Notes: generated from the letters alone by a model not told the origin. DNA of 64,000 nt from Solirubrobacter taibaiensis (GCA_027587225.1 JAPDDQ010000025.1:42382-106381); one strand, 5' to 3'. Counted from the first letter of the stretch, positions 49,107 to 57,825 are shown. Numbers and translations: made by a program.

Positions 49107-50004
49107 GACCGGCAGCTTAAACACCACCTTCGAGGTGTGGAGCCACGACCGCTTCCGCATCCCCCTGCCCGACGGCCACAAGTTCCCGATCTCCAAGTAC
49201 CAACTGCTGCGCGAACGGGTCGAGGGACGCGTCATCGTGCGCGAGAGCGACGCCGTGCCGTGGGAGTGGCTTGCCGCCGTCCATGATGCGGACCTTTTGG
49301 ACCGGATCCGGACTGGTCAGATGTCGATCCGCGAGCAGCGCGGACTGGGGCTGCCCTGGAGCGATGTGCTGGTGGAGCGCGGCCGACGGTCGGTCGGAGG
49401 CACGCTGGCGGCGGCCCGGCGTGCGCTCGATCGCGGCGTAGGGATGAACCTCGGCGGGGGCACCCATCACGCCGGCCACGACTTCGCTCGCGGCTACTGC
49501 CTGTTCAACGACGTCGCGGTGACGCTGGCCCGGTTGCGACTGGAGGGGTTGGCGCAGCGGGCGGTCGTCGTGGACTGCGACGTCCACCAAGGCGACGGCA
49601 CGGCGCAGATCCTCGGTCCGGATCCCGACGCCTTTACGCTGTCGCTGCACGGCGCGCGCAACTACCCGTTCCAGAAGATCCCGTCCGACCTGGACGTGGA
49701 CCTGGCGTCCGGGACCGGCGACGACGACTACCTCTTCGAGCTCGACCGTGCGCTGGACGTCGCGTTGGCCGGCGACTACGACGTCGCGTTCTACCTCGCG
49801 GGCGCCGACCCGTGGGAGGGCGACCGCCTCGGCCGGCTGTCGTTGACCAAGCCCGGCCTGCGTGCGCGCGACGAGCTCGTGTTGCGCCGTCTGCGAGGGA
49901 TTCCGACCGTCGTGGTGCTGGCCGGCGGGTACGCGCCGGACCCGGCGGACACCGTGGACATCAACGCCGCGACCCTGGACTGCGTGCTCGCCTCGACGTC
50001 CTAA
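49099..50004 (+). CDS. Histone deacetylase-family (AcuC-like) amidohydrolase
   Basis: A 301-aa arginase/deacetylase-fold zinc hydrolase. SHDRFRIPLPDGHKFPISKYQLLRE is the family opening (positions about 15-39). The active site shows His123-His124 (GGTHHAGHDF), the zinc ligands Asp161 and His163 in DCDVHQGDGT, and AGADPWEGDRLGRLSLT, which carries the third Asp. Members act on acetylated lysines, acetyl-CoA synthetase or acetylpolyamines; the substrate is not known here. A second in-frame ATG two codons on overlaps the start codon of the divergent ROK gene. Confidence 0.9.
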   Translation: MAMTGSLNTTFEVWSHDRFRIPLPDGHKFPISKYQLLRERVEGRVIVRESDAVPWEWLAAVHDADLLDRIRTGQMSIREQRGLGLPWSDVLVERGRRSVGGTLAAARRALDRGVGMNLGGGTHHAGHDFARGYCLFNDVAVTLARLRLEGLAQRAVVVDCDVHQGDGTAQILGPDPDAFTLSLHGARNYPFQKIPSDLDVDLASGTGDDDYLFELDRALDVALAGDYDVAFYLAGADPWEGDRLGRLSLTKPGLRARDELVLRRLRGIPTVVVLAGGYAPDPADTVDINAATLDCVLASTS

Positions 50005-50018
50005 GCTAAGGGCCTCCC

Positions 50019-50090
50019 GGGGGCGTAGTGATAACGGGAGCACGAGGCCTTTGCAAGGCTTAGGTAGGGGTTCGATTCCCCTCGCCTCCA
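50019..50090 (+). tRNA. tRNA-Ala (anticodon TGC)
   Basis: Cloverleaf: acceptor GGGGGCG pairs with CGCCTCC, giving a G3:U70 wobble, the alanine identity element; discriminator A at the last base. The anticodon stem AGGCC/GGCTT closes loop TTTGCAA with anticodon TGC. The T arm AGGGG-TTCGATT-CCCCT is perfect. The D stem is short (GTG/CAC, 3 bp). CCA is not encoded. It begins 14 bp after the HDAC-family stop codon. Confidence 0.93.
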
Positions 50091-50329
50091 TCCGAGTCCC
50101 ACCACTTGGGACCGCGCTCGCCGAGCGCGACCTTGGCGGCGTGCACGCGGTCCCGGGCGGCACGTTCCGCTTGTTCGTCGCCCTTGCGTTTGGCCCAGCC
50201 GACGGCGCTGCGGGCGCTCATCAGCTCGCTGACGAGCTCCTGGCGGCGCTCCTCCGGGAGTGACGGGTCCGAACGGCGCCAGCGACGGCCGTCGATCACG
50301 ATCCAGCGCTCGTCCTCTTGGGAGGGCAT
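50060..50329 (-). CDS. Small conserved hypothetical protein, 3' end antisense to tRNA-Ala
   Basis: An 89-aa hydrophilic protein. ERWIVIDGRRWRRSDPSLPEE followed by AVGWAKRKGD and RDRVHAAKVALGERGPKWWD is a pattern common in actinobacterial small proteins, often loosely called Tol-related; I know of no proven function. The last ten or so residues (after KWWDSDG) are encoded opposite the 3' half of tRNA-Ala and run to a stop inside it. The family core ends before this, so the tail is probably a by-product of losing the original stop. Confidence 0.6.
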   Translation of the reverse strand: MPSQEDERWIVIDGRRWRRSDPSLPEERRQELVSELMSARSAVGWAKRKGDEQAERAARDRVHAAKVALGERGPKWWDSDGGEGNRTPT

Positions 50330-50350
50330 TGACCTCCGGCCTACCCAGGT

Positions 50351-51343
50351 CTAACGCACGGTCTTCGCGCGCGGCGTGCCGTCGGCGGCGAGCCAGAAGA
50401 CCTCGTCGGGCGTGACGGCCACCTCGGACGCTCCGGCCCGCGTGATCACCTGCGGGCGCTTGCGATCCACGTTCCAGGCCCGCAGGACGCCCTTGGTGTC
50501 CACGGCGGCGATGACGAAGGAGCTGGCGGCGAGCGGCCCGCCGGCGCTGGGGAGCTCGCGCTTCTTGCCGCTGTTGGCGTCGAGATAGCCGACGTACCCG
50601 GGGCGGGCGTAGGCGACGTCGGCCTGGTTGATGCGCTCGACGGCCGTGGCGTTGCCGATCGGCGTCGTGCGCTTGTTGAAGCACACGTGGACGGACTTGC
50701 CCTTGCGGGTGACCACGATCCGGCGGTAGCGCGCGACCAGGTTCGCCCCCGGGCGCGGCGTGCAGTTCGTCATCTTCCGCGCCCGCAGCGACTTGGCGGC
50801 GGACGTCGTTTCCTCCGGGAGGGTCAGCAGCGCCGTGCGCGGGCCGGCAGCGGTCTGCCAGTACACGCGGCGGCCCTGGAACGCGAGGTTGAGATCCGGG
50901 CTCGCGGGCGCCGGGTCGAGCACCTCCGTGCGGCCGTCGAAGTAGCGCGCGACGATCCCGTCGGGTCCGGTGTCGACGTGCCCACCGGGCACGGGCCAGC
51001 CGGCGCCGGGCACGGCCGTGCCCGTCGAGGCGTCGTAGAGGTTGAGGCCGAGTGACTCGAGCGTGGAGTCTTCGCCGTCGTAGCCCTTGTAGCGCCCGAG
51101 ACGGACCCAGCGATCCCCGAGCACGGTGTCGAGCTCCAGCCTGACCTCGGGGTCCGTGTCGCGGTAGACGTGCTCGACGCCCGTGGGCCGGACACAGGTG
51201 ACAAAGCCCTTGTCGTCCTGCCACACCTGCAGGGCGGGCGAGTCGTACCAGACATCAGCCACGGGGGCCTGCCGGCAGGCGGCGTTCGCGGTAGCCGGCA
51301 GGACGATGAGGATGAAGAGCGTGAGGAGGGCGGCGCGGAGCAT
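50351..51343 (-). CDS. Secreted hypothetical protein, probable beta-propeller-like
   Basis: I do not recognise this 330-aa protein. The ATG used gives a clean signal peptide (RAALLTLFILIVLPATANA/ACRQ). The mature part is beta-rich, with repeated blocks of a short strand, turn and W or Y (VYWQTAAGPRTALL, GYLDANSGKKRE, VLRAWNVDRKRP, VFWLAADGTPR) at intervals of about 45 residues, as in propeller folds. Several Cys are present near both ends. The longer frame upstream has no exported character. It is the second of two adjacent secreted-protein genes on this strand. Confidence 0.7.
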   Translation of the reverse strand: MLRAALLTLFILIVLPATANAACRQAPVADVWYDSPALQVWQDDKGFVTCVRPTGVEHVYRDTDPEVRLELDTVLGDRWVRLGRYKGYDGEDSTLESLGLNLYDASTGTAVPGAGWPVPGGHVDTGPDGIVARYFDGRTEVLDPAPASPDLNLAFQGRRVYWQTAAGPRTALLTLPEETTSAAKSLRARKMTNCTPRPGANLVARYRRIVVTRKGKSVHVCFNKRTTPIGNATAVERINQADVAYARPGYVGYLDANSGKKRELPSAGGPLAASSFVIAAVDTKGVLRAWNVDRKRPQVITRAGASEVAVTPDEVFWLAADGTPRAKTVR

Positions 51344-51419
51344 GGGCGGCAGTCTTCCGACCGCCGCGGCCCCGGTCGATTCGGGCAACCGGTGTCCCCC
51401 GCGGTGGCAAACCGCCACG

Positions 51420-52538
51420 TCAGCGCAGGCGCAGGACGGTGCGGAAGCTCTCGACGCTGGGGCGCTCGCGGAGCTCGATGCGGACGGCCAGCCGACGGTC
51501 CCGCCTGAGCAGGGAGCGTCCGAGCGCGTTGAGTCGCAGCACGACGCGGTCGCGTCGTCCCCGCGCCGACCCGACGGTCTGGCGCCCGGCATAGATGACG
51601 AAGCGAGCGGCGACGCACAGGCAGCCGTTCGCGGTCAGGACCGCCAAACGCGGGTCGGGCAGCGTCGCGCGCAGGCGGACGTCGGTCGAGAACCCCATCG
51701 CGAGCCGTTCGCAGTCGCCGGCGATGAAGTCCCGGACGCCGACGCTGTCGACGAAATCCCGGCCGGTGCCGCACCGCAGCTGGGCCCGGGCTTCGGGACG
51801 GGCGAGGAGCGTGATCGTGTCGTCGCCCGCGCCGGCGTCCACGCGGTCGCGGTCGCGCACGAAGAGCCGGTCGTCGCCACCGAGCCCGCCGATCCGGTCG
51901 TCCCCGGGTCCGCCGACGAGTTCGTCGGCGCCGTTCGTGCCGAGCAGGACGTCGTCCCCGCTGCCGCCCGTCGCGTTGTGCACGCCGACGAGCACGTCCT
52001 CGCCGGCGCGGCCGGCGCGCAGGTCGATCCGGAGGTTCGTGCGCCGGCCCTCGTAGCTCACCGACTGGCCCTCGTAGCGGTCCCGCGCGGCGTGTGCCCC
52101 GTCGTCGTCGACGATGAACTGCGCCTTCAGGCGATCGCGCCCCGGTCCGCCCCGCGCCCGCAGGCCCGCGGTCAGCACATCGTCGCCCGGACCGCCGTCG
52201 AGCTCCCCGTCCGAGGTGGCGACGTCGTCACCGTCGCCGAGGGCGGCCTTGACGGTGTAGTACACGTCCGCTCGGTCCGTGCACACGACGGCGTCCCCGG
52301 ACGTGACGCACCCGGAACCGGGGCGCAGAACCGCCCCGGTGTCCCGGAAGACGAGCGTGTTCCGCGCCAGGCGTTCGACCGTGAGCCGGTTCGCCTCACC
52401 CGGCGCGGCGGTGTAGATGGCGTCGAAGTCGCAGTCCTCGCGGTAGCAACGACCGCCCAGGTGCACCTCCGCGGCCTGCGCCGGCGCGGCGGCCACGACG
52501 ACCAGCCACGCGAGCGCGGCGATCAACACCGCACGCAT
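51420..52538 (-). CDS. Secreted calcium-binding protein with RTX-like nonapeptide repeats
   Basis: A 372-aa exported protein. The signal peptide (RAVLIAALAWLVVVAAAPAQA) comes from the ATG chosen here; the longer frame adds a non-homologous basic stretch. Residues of about 115-255 have degenerate RTX units of G-G-x-G-x-D-x-(L/I/V) type: GDGDDVA, GGPGDDVL, GGSGDDVL, GGPGDDRIGGLGGDDRL and AGAGDDTI, which bind calcium in a beta-roll. The C-terminal part (about 300-372) is beta-rich and basic. Sec export argues against a type I secretion toxin. It may be a surface protein; its role is unknown. Confidence 0.8.
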   Translation of the reverse strand: MRAVLIAALAWLVVVAAAPAQAAEVHLGGRCYREDCDFDAIYTAAPGEANRLTVERLARNTLVFRDTGAVLRPGSGCVTSGDAVVCTDRADVYYTVKAALGDGDDVATSDGELDGGPGDDVLTAGLRARGGPGRDRLKAQFIVDDDGAHAARDRYEGQSVSYEGRRTNLRIDLRAGRAGEDVLVGVHNATGGSGDDVLLGTNGADELVGGPGDDRIGGLGGDDRLFVRDRDRVDAGAGDDTITLLARPEARAQLRCGTGRDFVDSVGVRDFIAGDCERLAMGFSTDVRLRATLPDPRLAVLTANGCLCVAARFVIYAGRQTVGSARGRRDRVVLRLNALGRSLLRRDRRLAVRIELRERPSVESFRTVLRLR

Positions 52539-52650
52539 GCCCCCTAAACGGTGAGCGCGCCCGAAGGTTGCGGGACACGAGATGTTCACCCGCCCGGGCC
52601 GCGCGCACGGAAATCTCCGCCCGCCAAGCAATTTCGAGGTCGGGGGTCGA

Positions 52651-54210
52651 ATGTCGAAGGAAGGCTTGTCACGCCGACGGTTCCTCACGGTCGCTGGAAC
52701 GGCGACCGGTGCCGTCGTGGTGTCACAACTGCCGTTTGCGAAGGCGCGGACCGCGCCGCCGCGCTTCACGGGTTATCCGTTCACATTGGGAGTAGCGTCC
52801 GGTGATCCCACGCCGGACGGGGCTGTGCTCTGGACGCGACTCGCACCCGCGCCGCTCGCCGGCAACGGCGGGATGCCGGACCGGGACTACCGGGTCGAGT
52901 GGGAAGTCGCCAAGGACGAGGCGTTCACGAACGTGGTCGCCCGCGGCGAGGAGATCGCCACGTACGCCGACGCGCACTCGGTGCACGCCGAGCCGCGCGG
53001 GCTCGAACCCGGCTACGAGTACTTCTACCGCTTCCGCGCCAACGGGGAGATCAGCCCCACGGGCCGCACGAAGACGGCGCCCGCGGGCACGGCCGCGGCG
53101 ATGGCGTTCGCGTTCGCGTCCTGCCAGCAGTACGAGCACGGGTACTTCACGGCCTACAAGCACATGGCCCAGGACGACCTGGACCTGGTCATCCACCTGG
53201 GCGACTACATCTACGAGTACGACTCGAACTCGTACACCGCCACGGGCGGCAACGTGCGGGCGAACTCGAACCACGAGATCGTCAACCTCGCCGACTACCG
53301 CGAGCGTCACGCGCAGTACAAGACGGACCCGGACCTGCAGGCCGCGCACGCCGCGTTCCCGTGGCTGGTCACGTTCGACGACCACGAGATCGACAACAAC
53401 TGGGCCTCGGACACGCCCGAGGAGGGCATGCCGCGGGAGTTCTACTTCCGCCGCCGCAAGGCCGCGTTCCGGGCCTACTGGGAGCACATGCCGCTGCGCA
53501 AGGCCCAGAAGCCGAACGCCGACGGGATCCAGATCTACAAGCGCTGCGCCTACGGCAACCTGGCGACGTTCCACGTGATGGACACGCGCCAGTTCCGCTC
53601 CGACCAGGCGTGCGGCGACGGCAGCCGCGCGGGCTGCGACGACCGCAACAACCCGGCGCGCACGCTCACCGGCGCGGCGCAGGAGCAGTGGCTCTACGAC
53701 GGGCTGCAGGGCTCGCCGGCGAAGTGGCAGATCCTCGCCCAGCAGGTCTTCATGGCCCAGCGCGACTCCGCGGCCGGAGCGGGCGAGACCTTCAGCATGG
53801 ACGCCTGGGACGGCTACACGGTGTCCCGCGACAAGCTGTTGGACTTCATCGACACCCGCCAGATCGCGAACCCGGTCGTGATCACCGGCGACGTGCACCA
53901 GAACTGGGCCAACAACCTGCTGCGCGACTTCCGCAACGCGGACTCGAAGATCCTCGGCACCGAGTTCGTCGGCACGTCGATCTCCACCACGGGCGACGGC
54001 AGCGACGCGCAGAACACGGGCGCGTTCACGGAGAACCCGTGGATCAAGTACAACAGCCAGCGCCGCGGGTACGTGCGCGTGGCGCTCGATCAGCAGATCT
54101 GCCGCACCGACTACCGCACGCTCCAGTACGTCAAGCGTCCCGGCGCGCCGATGACGACGCACAAGTCGTTCGTCGTCGAAGCGGGCAACCCCGGCCTCAA
54201 GGACGCGTGA
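52651..54210 (+). CDS. Alkaline phosphatase D family (PhoD-like) Tat-exported phosphatase
   Basis: A 519-aa phosphodiesterase/phosphatase. The start gives a twin-arginine signal (LSRRRFLTVAGTATGAVVV). An N-terminal fibronectin-like domain (FTLGVASGDPTPDGAVLWTRL) precedes the metallophosphatase core: FAFASCQQYEHGYFTAY, HLGDYIYEYDSN, FDDHEIDNNW and VITGDVHQNWANN, which carry the Ca/Fe ligands of PhoD. It releases phosphate from organic esters outside the cell. No phoB box was identified. It is followed 1 bp later by a secreted protein gene and was probably co-transcribed with it. Confidence 0.92.
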   Translation: MSKEGLSRRRFLTVAGTATGAVVVSQLPFAKARTAPPRFTGYPFTLGVASGDPTPDGAVLWTRLAPAPLAGNGGMPDRDYRVEWEVAKDEAFTNVVARGEEIATYADAHSVHAEPRGLEPGYEYFYRFRANGEISPTGRTKTAPAGTAAAMAFAFASCQQYEHGYFTAYKHMAQDDLDLVIHLGDYIYEYDSNSYTATGGNVRANSNHEIVNLADYRERHAQYKTDPDLQAAHAAFPWLVTFDDHEIDNNWASDTPEEGMPREFYFRRRKAAFRAYWEHMPLRKAQKPNADGIQIYKRCAYGNLATFHVMDTRQFRSDQACGDGSRAGCDDRNNPARTLTGAAQEQWLYDGLQGSPAKWQILAQQVFMAQRDSAAGAGETFSMDAWDGYTVSRDKLLDFIDTRQIANPVVITGDVHQNWANNLLRDFRNADSKILGTEFVGTSISTTGDGSDAQNTGAFTENPWIKYNSQRRGYVRVALDQQICRTDYRTLQYVKRPGAPMTTHKSFVVEAGNPGLKDA

Positions 54211-54211
54211 G

Positions 54212-55141
54212 ATGAAGCTCGCCATCCTGCTTTCGGCGGCCATCGTCGCCCTCGTCGTCGCGCTCCAGCCGGCGACCGCGGTCGACGACGCACCGAACGC
54301 CCGCGTCCAGCTGATCGAGGTCGAGCAGCAGACGCCGTACCTGGAGTCCTTCGCCGGCGTCACCGCGGGCACCGCGACGACGTCGATCATCCGCCGCGTC
54401 GCCGGCGTCACGTTCTCGAGCCAGGCCTACGCCCAGTTCGACAACCACAACGGGGACGGCAGCCGCGCGACGTTCCCGATCGAGGTCGAGGACGGTGACC
54501 TCTACGGCATCTCGGCCGCGTTCGTGAAGGGGCCGAACTTCGGCGTCGTGCAGCTCGCGCTCGACGGCCGCCCGCTCGGCGAGCCGTTCGACTCGTACGC
54601 CGCTGCTCTGGGCGTCGAGCCGCCGCGGCCGCTCGGCACCGTCGCGCTCGCCGAGGGCAAGCACATGCTCACGATGACCGTCGTGGGCAAGAACACGGCG
54701 TCCACGGACTGGCTCGGCGGGATCGACCTGCTCGTGCTGGACTCGACCGCGGCCGCCCAGCCGACGCCGACCGCCGTCGCGACGGCCGATGTGGGCGGCA
54801 CGGTGCCGCCGACGCTGTCGCTGTCGCTCGGTGGCCCGGTCGCGTTCGAGCCGTTCGTCGCCGGTGTGGCGCGCGAGTACTCGGCCGCGACGACGGCGAA
54901 TGTCGTGTCAACCGCCGGTGACACGGCGCTCACGGTCTCCGACCCCGGGCGCTTGACCAACGGGGCGTTCCAGCTGGCCCAGCCGCTGCGCGTGGAACTC
55001 GGCAGGACGGCGTGGAGTGCGCCGGTGTCGAACGAGAGCGTGCCGATCGCGTTCAAGCAGGCGATCGGCGCGAACGAGCCGCTCCGCACGGGTCGCTACT
55101 CGAAGACGCTCACCTTCACGCTGAGCACGACCAACCCGTAA
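54212..55141 (+). CDS. Secreted protein of unknown function, two-domain beta-rich
   Basis: I do not recognise this 309-aa protein. A signal peptide (KLAILLSAAIVALVVALQPATA) precedes a beta-rich domain (about 30-180) with QAYAQFDNHNGDGSRATF and GKHMLTMTVVGKN, resembling carbohydrate-binding or jelly-roll modules. A Thr/Ala/Pro spacer (AAAQPTPTAVATADVGG) leads to a second domain (about 195-309) with TLSLSLGGPVAFEPFVAGVAREYSA and LSTTNP at the end, a pattern seen in repeat units of actinobacterial hydrolases. It lies 1 bp after phoD-like; a partner role on the surface is possible. Confidence 0.72.
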   Translation: MKLAILLSAAIVALVVALQPATAVDDAPNARVQLIEVEQQTPYLESFAGVTAGTATTSIIRRVAGVTFSSQAYAQFDNHNGDGSRATFPIEVEDGDLYGISAAFVKGPNFGVVQLALDGRPLGEPFDSYAAALGVEPPRPLGTVALAEGKHMLTMTVVGKNTASTDWLGGIDLLVLDSTAAAQPTPTAVATADVGGTVPPTLSLSLGGPVAFEPFVAGVAREYSAATTANVVSTAGDTALTVSDPGRLTNGAFQLAQPLRVELGRTAWSAPVSNESVPIAFKQAIGANEPLRTGRYSKTLTFTLSTTNP

Positions 55142-55148
55142 AGGTCCC

Positions 55149-55175
55149 GGCTTCCCGGTCGATTACCGGGGAGCC
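55149..55175 (+). terminator. Hairpin terminator after the PhoD operon
   Basis: GGCTTCCCGGT and ACCGGGGAGCC form an 11-bp stem with one G-T wobble and a 5-base loop (CGATT), 8 bp after the stop codon of the secreted-protein gene. No T-run follows. Confidence 0.65.
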
Positions 55176-55211
55176 TCAACCCCCGACTCGAGGCAAGGAC
55201 GCACTACGTTT

Positions 55212-55247
55212 CAGCGAGGCGCGGATCCCACAGACCGCGCTTCGCTG
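55212..55247 (-). terminator. Hairpin terminator for the acidic small-protein gene
   Basis: CAGCGAGGCGCGG and CCGCGCTTCGCTG form a 13-bp stem with one G-T wobble and a 10-base loop. It lies 8 bp beyond the stop codon of the minus-strand gene, back to back with the plus-strand terminator. Confidence 0.6.
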
Positions 55248-55254
55248 CGTCCTC

Positions 55255-55713
55255 CTACTTGTCCCAGTCGAAGTCTTTGGGCGGCTTCTGCTCGAACCAG
55301 AGACGGTCGTGCTCTGGTGTCTCCTGCAGGAACTCCGGCGTCTCCTCCAGCACGTCTTCCTCGCCGGAGGGCTTGGGCTGGAGCGCCTCTTCGGCTGGCA
55401 CCTCGTCGCGCTCGTCGGCGAGCCACGGGTCCTCCTCGTAGCCCGGTTCGGGCTGCGCGGGAGCGGGCGCGGGCTCCTGCTGCAGCGGCGGCTCCGGGTC
55501 CTCAGCCGGCGGAGCCGCGTACGCGGCGACCTCAGCCTCGGGCTCCGGGGCAGCCGCCTCGGCAGCCGGCTCTTCGCCCTCAGGCTGCGCGAACTCGTTG
55601 CGCATCCCAGGGCCCAGCGCCTCGCGCTCTTGGCGTGCGAGGTCGTCCGGATCAGCTCCGTGCTTACGCTTGAGCTCGAGATGCTCGCGGATGGCGTCGT
55701 CGAGAAGTCCCAT
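55255..55713 (-). CDS. Acidic, Pro/Ala/Glu-rich protein with conserved N-terminal helix
   Basis: A 152-aa cytoplasmic protein. GLLDDAIREHLELKRKHGAD at the start is a helical motif I recall from other Thermoleophilia-type proteins; a spacer LARQEREALGPG follows. Residues of about 45-125 are low-complexity, rich in Glu, Pro and Ala (PAAEAAAPEPEAEVAAY), and likely disordered. The C-terminus is short and Asp/Trp-bearing (RLWFEQKPPKDFDWD). Such a layout suggests a flexible linker protein or an adaptor; no function is known. AAGGGAG lies upstream of the ATG. Confidence 0.75.
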   Translation of the reverse strand: MGLLDDAIREHLELKRKHGADPDDLARQEREALGPGMRNEFAQPEGEEPAAEAAAPEPEAEVAAYAAPPAEDPEPPLQQEPAPAPAQPEPGYEEDPWLADERDEVPAEEALQPKPSGEEDVLEETPEFLQETPEHDRLWFEQKPPKDFDWDK

Positions 55714-55735
55714 AAGGCGCCGCTCCCTTCACAGC

Positions 55736-57613
55736 CTACTCGGCCTTGACCGTCCGATTCTTCCCCGAACGTTTCGCCCGGTAAAGCGCGGCATCGGCCG
55801 CGGCGACCAGGCCCTCCTTGTCAGATTGTGGCGAGGATACGAGGGAAGCGGCCCCGAAGGAGGCGGTGACCTTCAGGACACCGTCGCCCTCGAGCAACGG
55901 CAGCTCGAGCGCTTCGATCCGCTTGCGGACGCGCTCGGCGAAGTTGTAGGCGCCGTCCAGGTCCGTCTGCGGCAGCGCCACCGCCATCTCCTCGCCGCCG
56001 TACCGGGCGGGCTCGTCGATCTCGCGCGCCGACTGGCGCAGGACCCGCGCCACGGCGCGCAGGACCTCGTCGCCCTGCATGTGCCCGTAGGTGTCGTTGA
56101 CGCGCTTGAAGTTGTCGATGTCGAGCATGATCAGGCCCATCTCGGCGTCGTAGCGGCGGGCGCGTTCGACCTCGGCGTCCATGACCTCCTGGAAGCGCCG
56201 GTGGTTGAACAGCCCGGTGAGCTCGTCGGTCACCGCCTGGCGCTGCACGGTTTCGTGCAGGTCGACGTTCTCGACCGAGACCGCCGCCTGGCTCGTCAGG
56301 TACGAGAACAGCTCGCGCTCCTGCGGGCTGAAGTTGCGGTCGCCGCGGGCGACGGACACGATCGCGAGGACGCGGTCGCCGCCCTCTGTAGCGCTCAGCG
56401 GGGCCGCGAGCGCGGACGAGCCACCGAGGCTGATCTCCGCGGCCTGGCCGGCGTCCATCACGGCCGCCTCCGCGGCGTGCAGGACGCGGTGGTAGAGGCC
56501 GGGATCTCCGGTCGTGGCGACCTCCTCCATCGGCGCTTCGGCGCGGCGGCGCATCGTGGCGCGCCCGCAGTCGCCGCCGACGCCGTCGACCGCGGTCTGC
56601 ACGACGATCTCCAGCACGCCGACGCGATCCAGGCCGCGCGCGAACGACTCACCCACGCGGCGGATGGCGTCCTGCAGGCGGCTGCGTTCCTTCCGGAGCT
56701 CTTCCAGCTGGACCTCCAACTGCGACGCCATCTTGTTGAACTCCTTGCCCAGGGCGGCGAACTCGTCGTTGCCCTCGGCGGGGACCTGGACCGTGAAGTC
56801 GCCGCGACCGAGGCGCTGGGCGGCGAACAGGAGCCGCTGGATCTCCGAGGACAGAGTCCGGCTGACGATCACGGCGAACACGAACGCGAGCGCCAGGAAC
56901 GCGACGATCAGGCCGACCAGCAGGTACTTCGTGTTACCGCCCGCCTCCACGGGGGCCAGCAGCCGGACGGTGACCGTCGTGCGATCCGGCTCCTCGGCCG
57001 TGAAAAACGTGGTGCGGTACTGGTCCGTGCCGACCGTGACCTCGGCGCCGCGCTCGTTCGGGATCGATGCACGGGCGGCACGCGGCAGCGTCGACGCGAG
57101 CACCTCGTCCCCGCGATCGACCCGCACGTCGAGGTCCAGGGTCCGGGCGACCTCGCCGGCGTACCGGTCGGCGGCGACCATGGACACCATGAGCCGCGAC
57201 GTTTGGTCGTCGGCGCCGATGAGGTCCTGCTGGGCCGTGGCGACGGCCGTGTCCGTACCGGCCTCGTAGGTCCCGACGTCCTGGACGATGAGCACGATCC
57301 GCTGCGCGCGGGTCTCGCGCAGGAGCGCGTCGAGTCGTCGCTCGACCTCCATCGGCCGGGATCGCTCGAGCGCCGTCGCCAACTCGACGTCGTTGCGGAT
57401 CTTGTCGATGGCCGGGGCCGCCGCGCGGCGATGATCGACGTACAGGTTGCGCGCCACGAGCTGTCCGGTGTTCAGACTCGAATCCGTCCGCGAGTCGTCC
57501 GCCGTGTCGATCAGCCGGAACAGCACGAAGCCCACCGCGATGATCGGAACGATCACGATGACTGCGAAAAACAGCCGTAGTCGGCCGCGGAACGAGGGTT
57601 GGAGGAGGGGCAT
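55736..57613 (-). CDS. Membrane-bound HAMP-GAF-GGDEF diguanylate cyclase
   Basis: A 625-aa sensor. Helix 1 (about 14-34), an extracytoplasmic sensing domain of roughly 180 residues, and helix 2 (about 222-245, TKYLLVGLIVAFLALAFVF) are followed by a HAMP linker, a coiled coil (KMASQLEVQLEELRKERS) and a GAF domain (about 310-440). The GGDEF domain has the active site as GGEEM at 539-543, an accepted variant; VTDELTGLFNHRRFQEV and DNFKRVNDTYGHMQGD are intact. It should make c-di-GMP in response to an external or internal signal. It lies back to back with tRNA-Ala. Confidence 0.9.
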   Translation of the reverse strand: MPLLQPSFRGRLRLFFAVIVIVPIIAVGFVLFRLIDTADDSRTDSSLNTGQLVARNLYVDHRRAAAPAIDKIRNDVELATALERSRPMEVERRLDALLRETRAQRIVLIVQDVGTYEAGTDTAVATAQQDLIGADDQTSRLMVSMVAADRYAGEVARTLDLDVRVDRGDEVLASTLPRAARASIPNERGAEVTVGTDQYRTTFFTAEEPDRTTVTVRLLAPVEAGGNTKYLLVGLIVAFLALAFVFAVIVSRTLSSEIQRLLFAAQRLGRGDFTVQVPAEGNDEFAALGKEFNKMASQLEVQLEELRKERSRLQDAIRRVGESFARGLDRVGVLEIVVQTAVDGVGGDCGRATMRRRAEAPMEEVATTGDPGLYHRVLHAAEAAVMDAGQAAEISLGGSSALAAPLSATEGGDRVLAIVSVARGDRNFSPQERELFSYLTSQAAVSVENVDLHETVQRQAVTDELTGLFNHRRFQEVMDAEVERARRYDAEMGLIMLDIDNFKRVNDTYGHMQGDEVLRAVARVLRQSAREIDEPARYGGEEMAVALPQTDLDGAYNFAERVRKRIEALELPLLEGDGVLKVTASFGAASLVSSPQSDKEGLVAAADAALYRAKRSGKNRTVKAE

Positions 57614-57631
57614 GTCTGGGTGCCGCTGGCC

Positions 57632-57660
57632 TTGGCCAGACTAGCCGGGACGGCTATAAT
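57632..57660 (+). promoter_or_regulatory. Sigma-70-type promoter of tRNA-Ala(CGC)
   Basis: A -35-like TTGGCC (57632-57637) and a perfect -10 TATAAT (57655-57660) are separated by 17 bp. The tRNA begins 45 bp further on. It is the only perfect TATAAT noted near a start in this GC-rich window, fitting strong tRNA expression. Confidence 0.85.
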
Positions 57661-57705
57661 GCGTCTTTGTACGGCAGGGTCCCGCTTCCTGCTGCTGCAC
57701 ACATT

Positions 57706-57778
<73 letters not shown>

Positions 57779-57780
57779 TC

Positions 57781-57820
57781 GCCCGAGTTCCCTCGCCTCT
57801 AGAGGGAGTTCGGGCGTTTG
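57781..57820 (+). terminator. Terminator of tRNA-Ala(CGC)
   Basis: GCCCGAGTTCCCTC (57781-57794) and GAGGGAGTTCGGGC (57802-57815) form a 14-bp stem with two internal mismatches and a 7-base loop, followed by GTTTGTCGTT. The same hairpin can serve the minus-strand gene that stops at 57826. Confidence 0.75.
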
Positions 57821-57825
57821 TCGTT

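Noticed and set aside
51420..52538. Type I-secreted RTX toxin
   Set aside because: Only a few degenerate GGxGxDx units are present. The protein has an N-terminal Sec signal, and no HlyB/HlyD genes are nearby.
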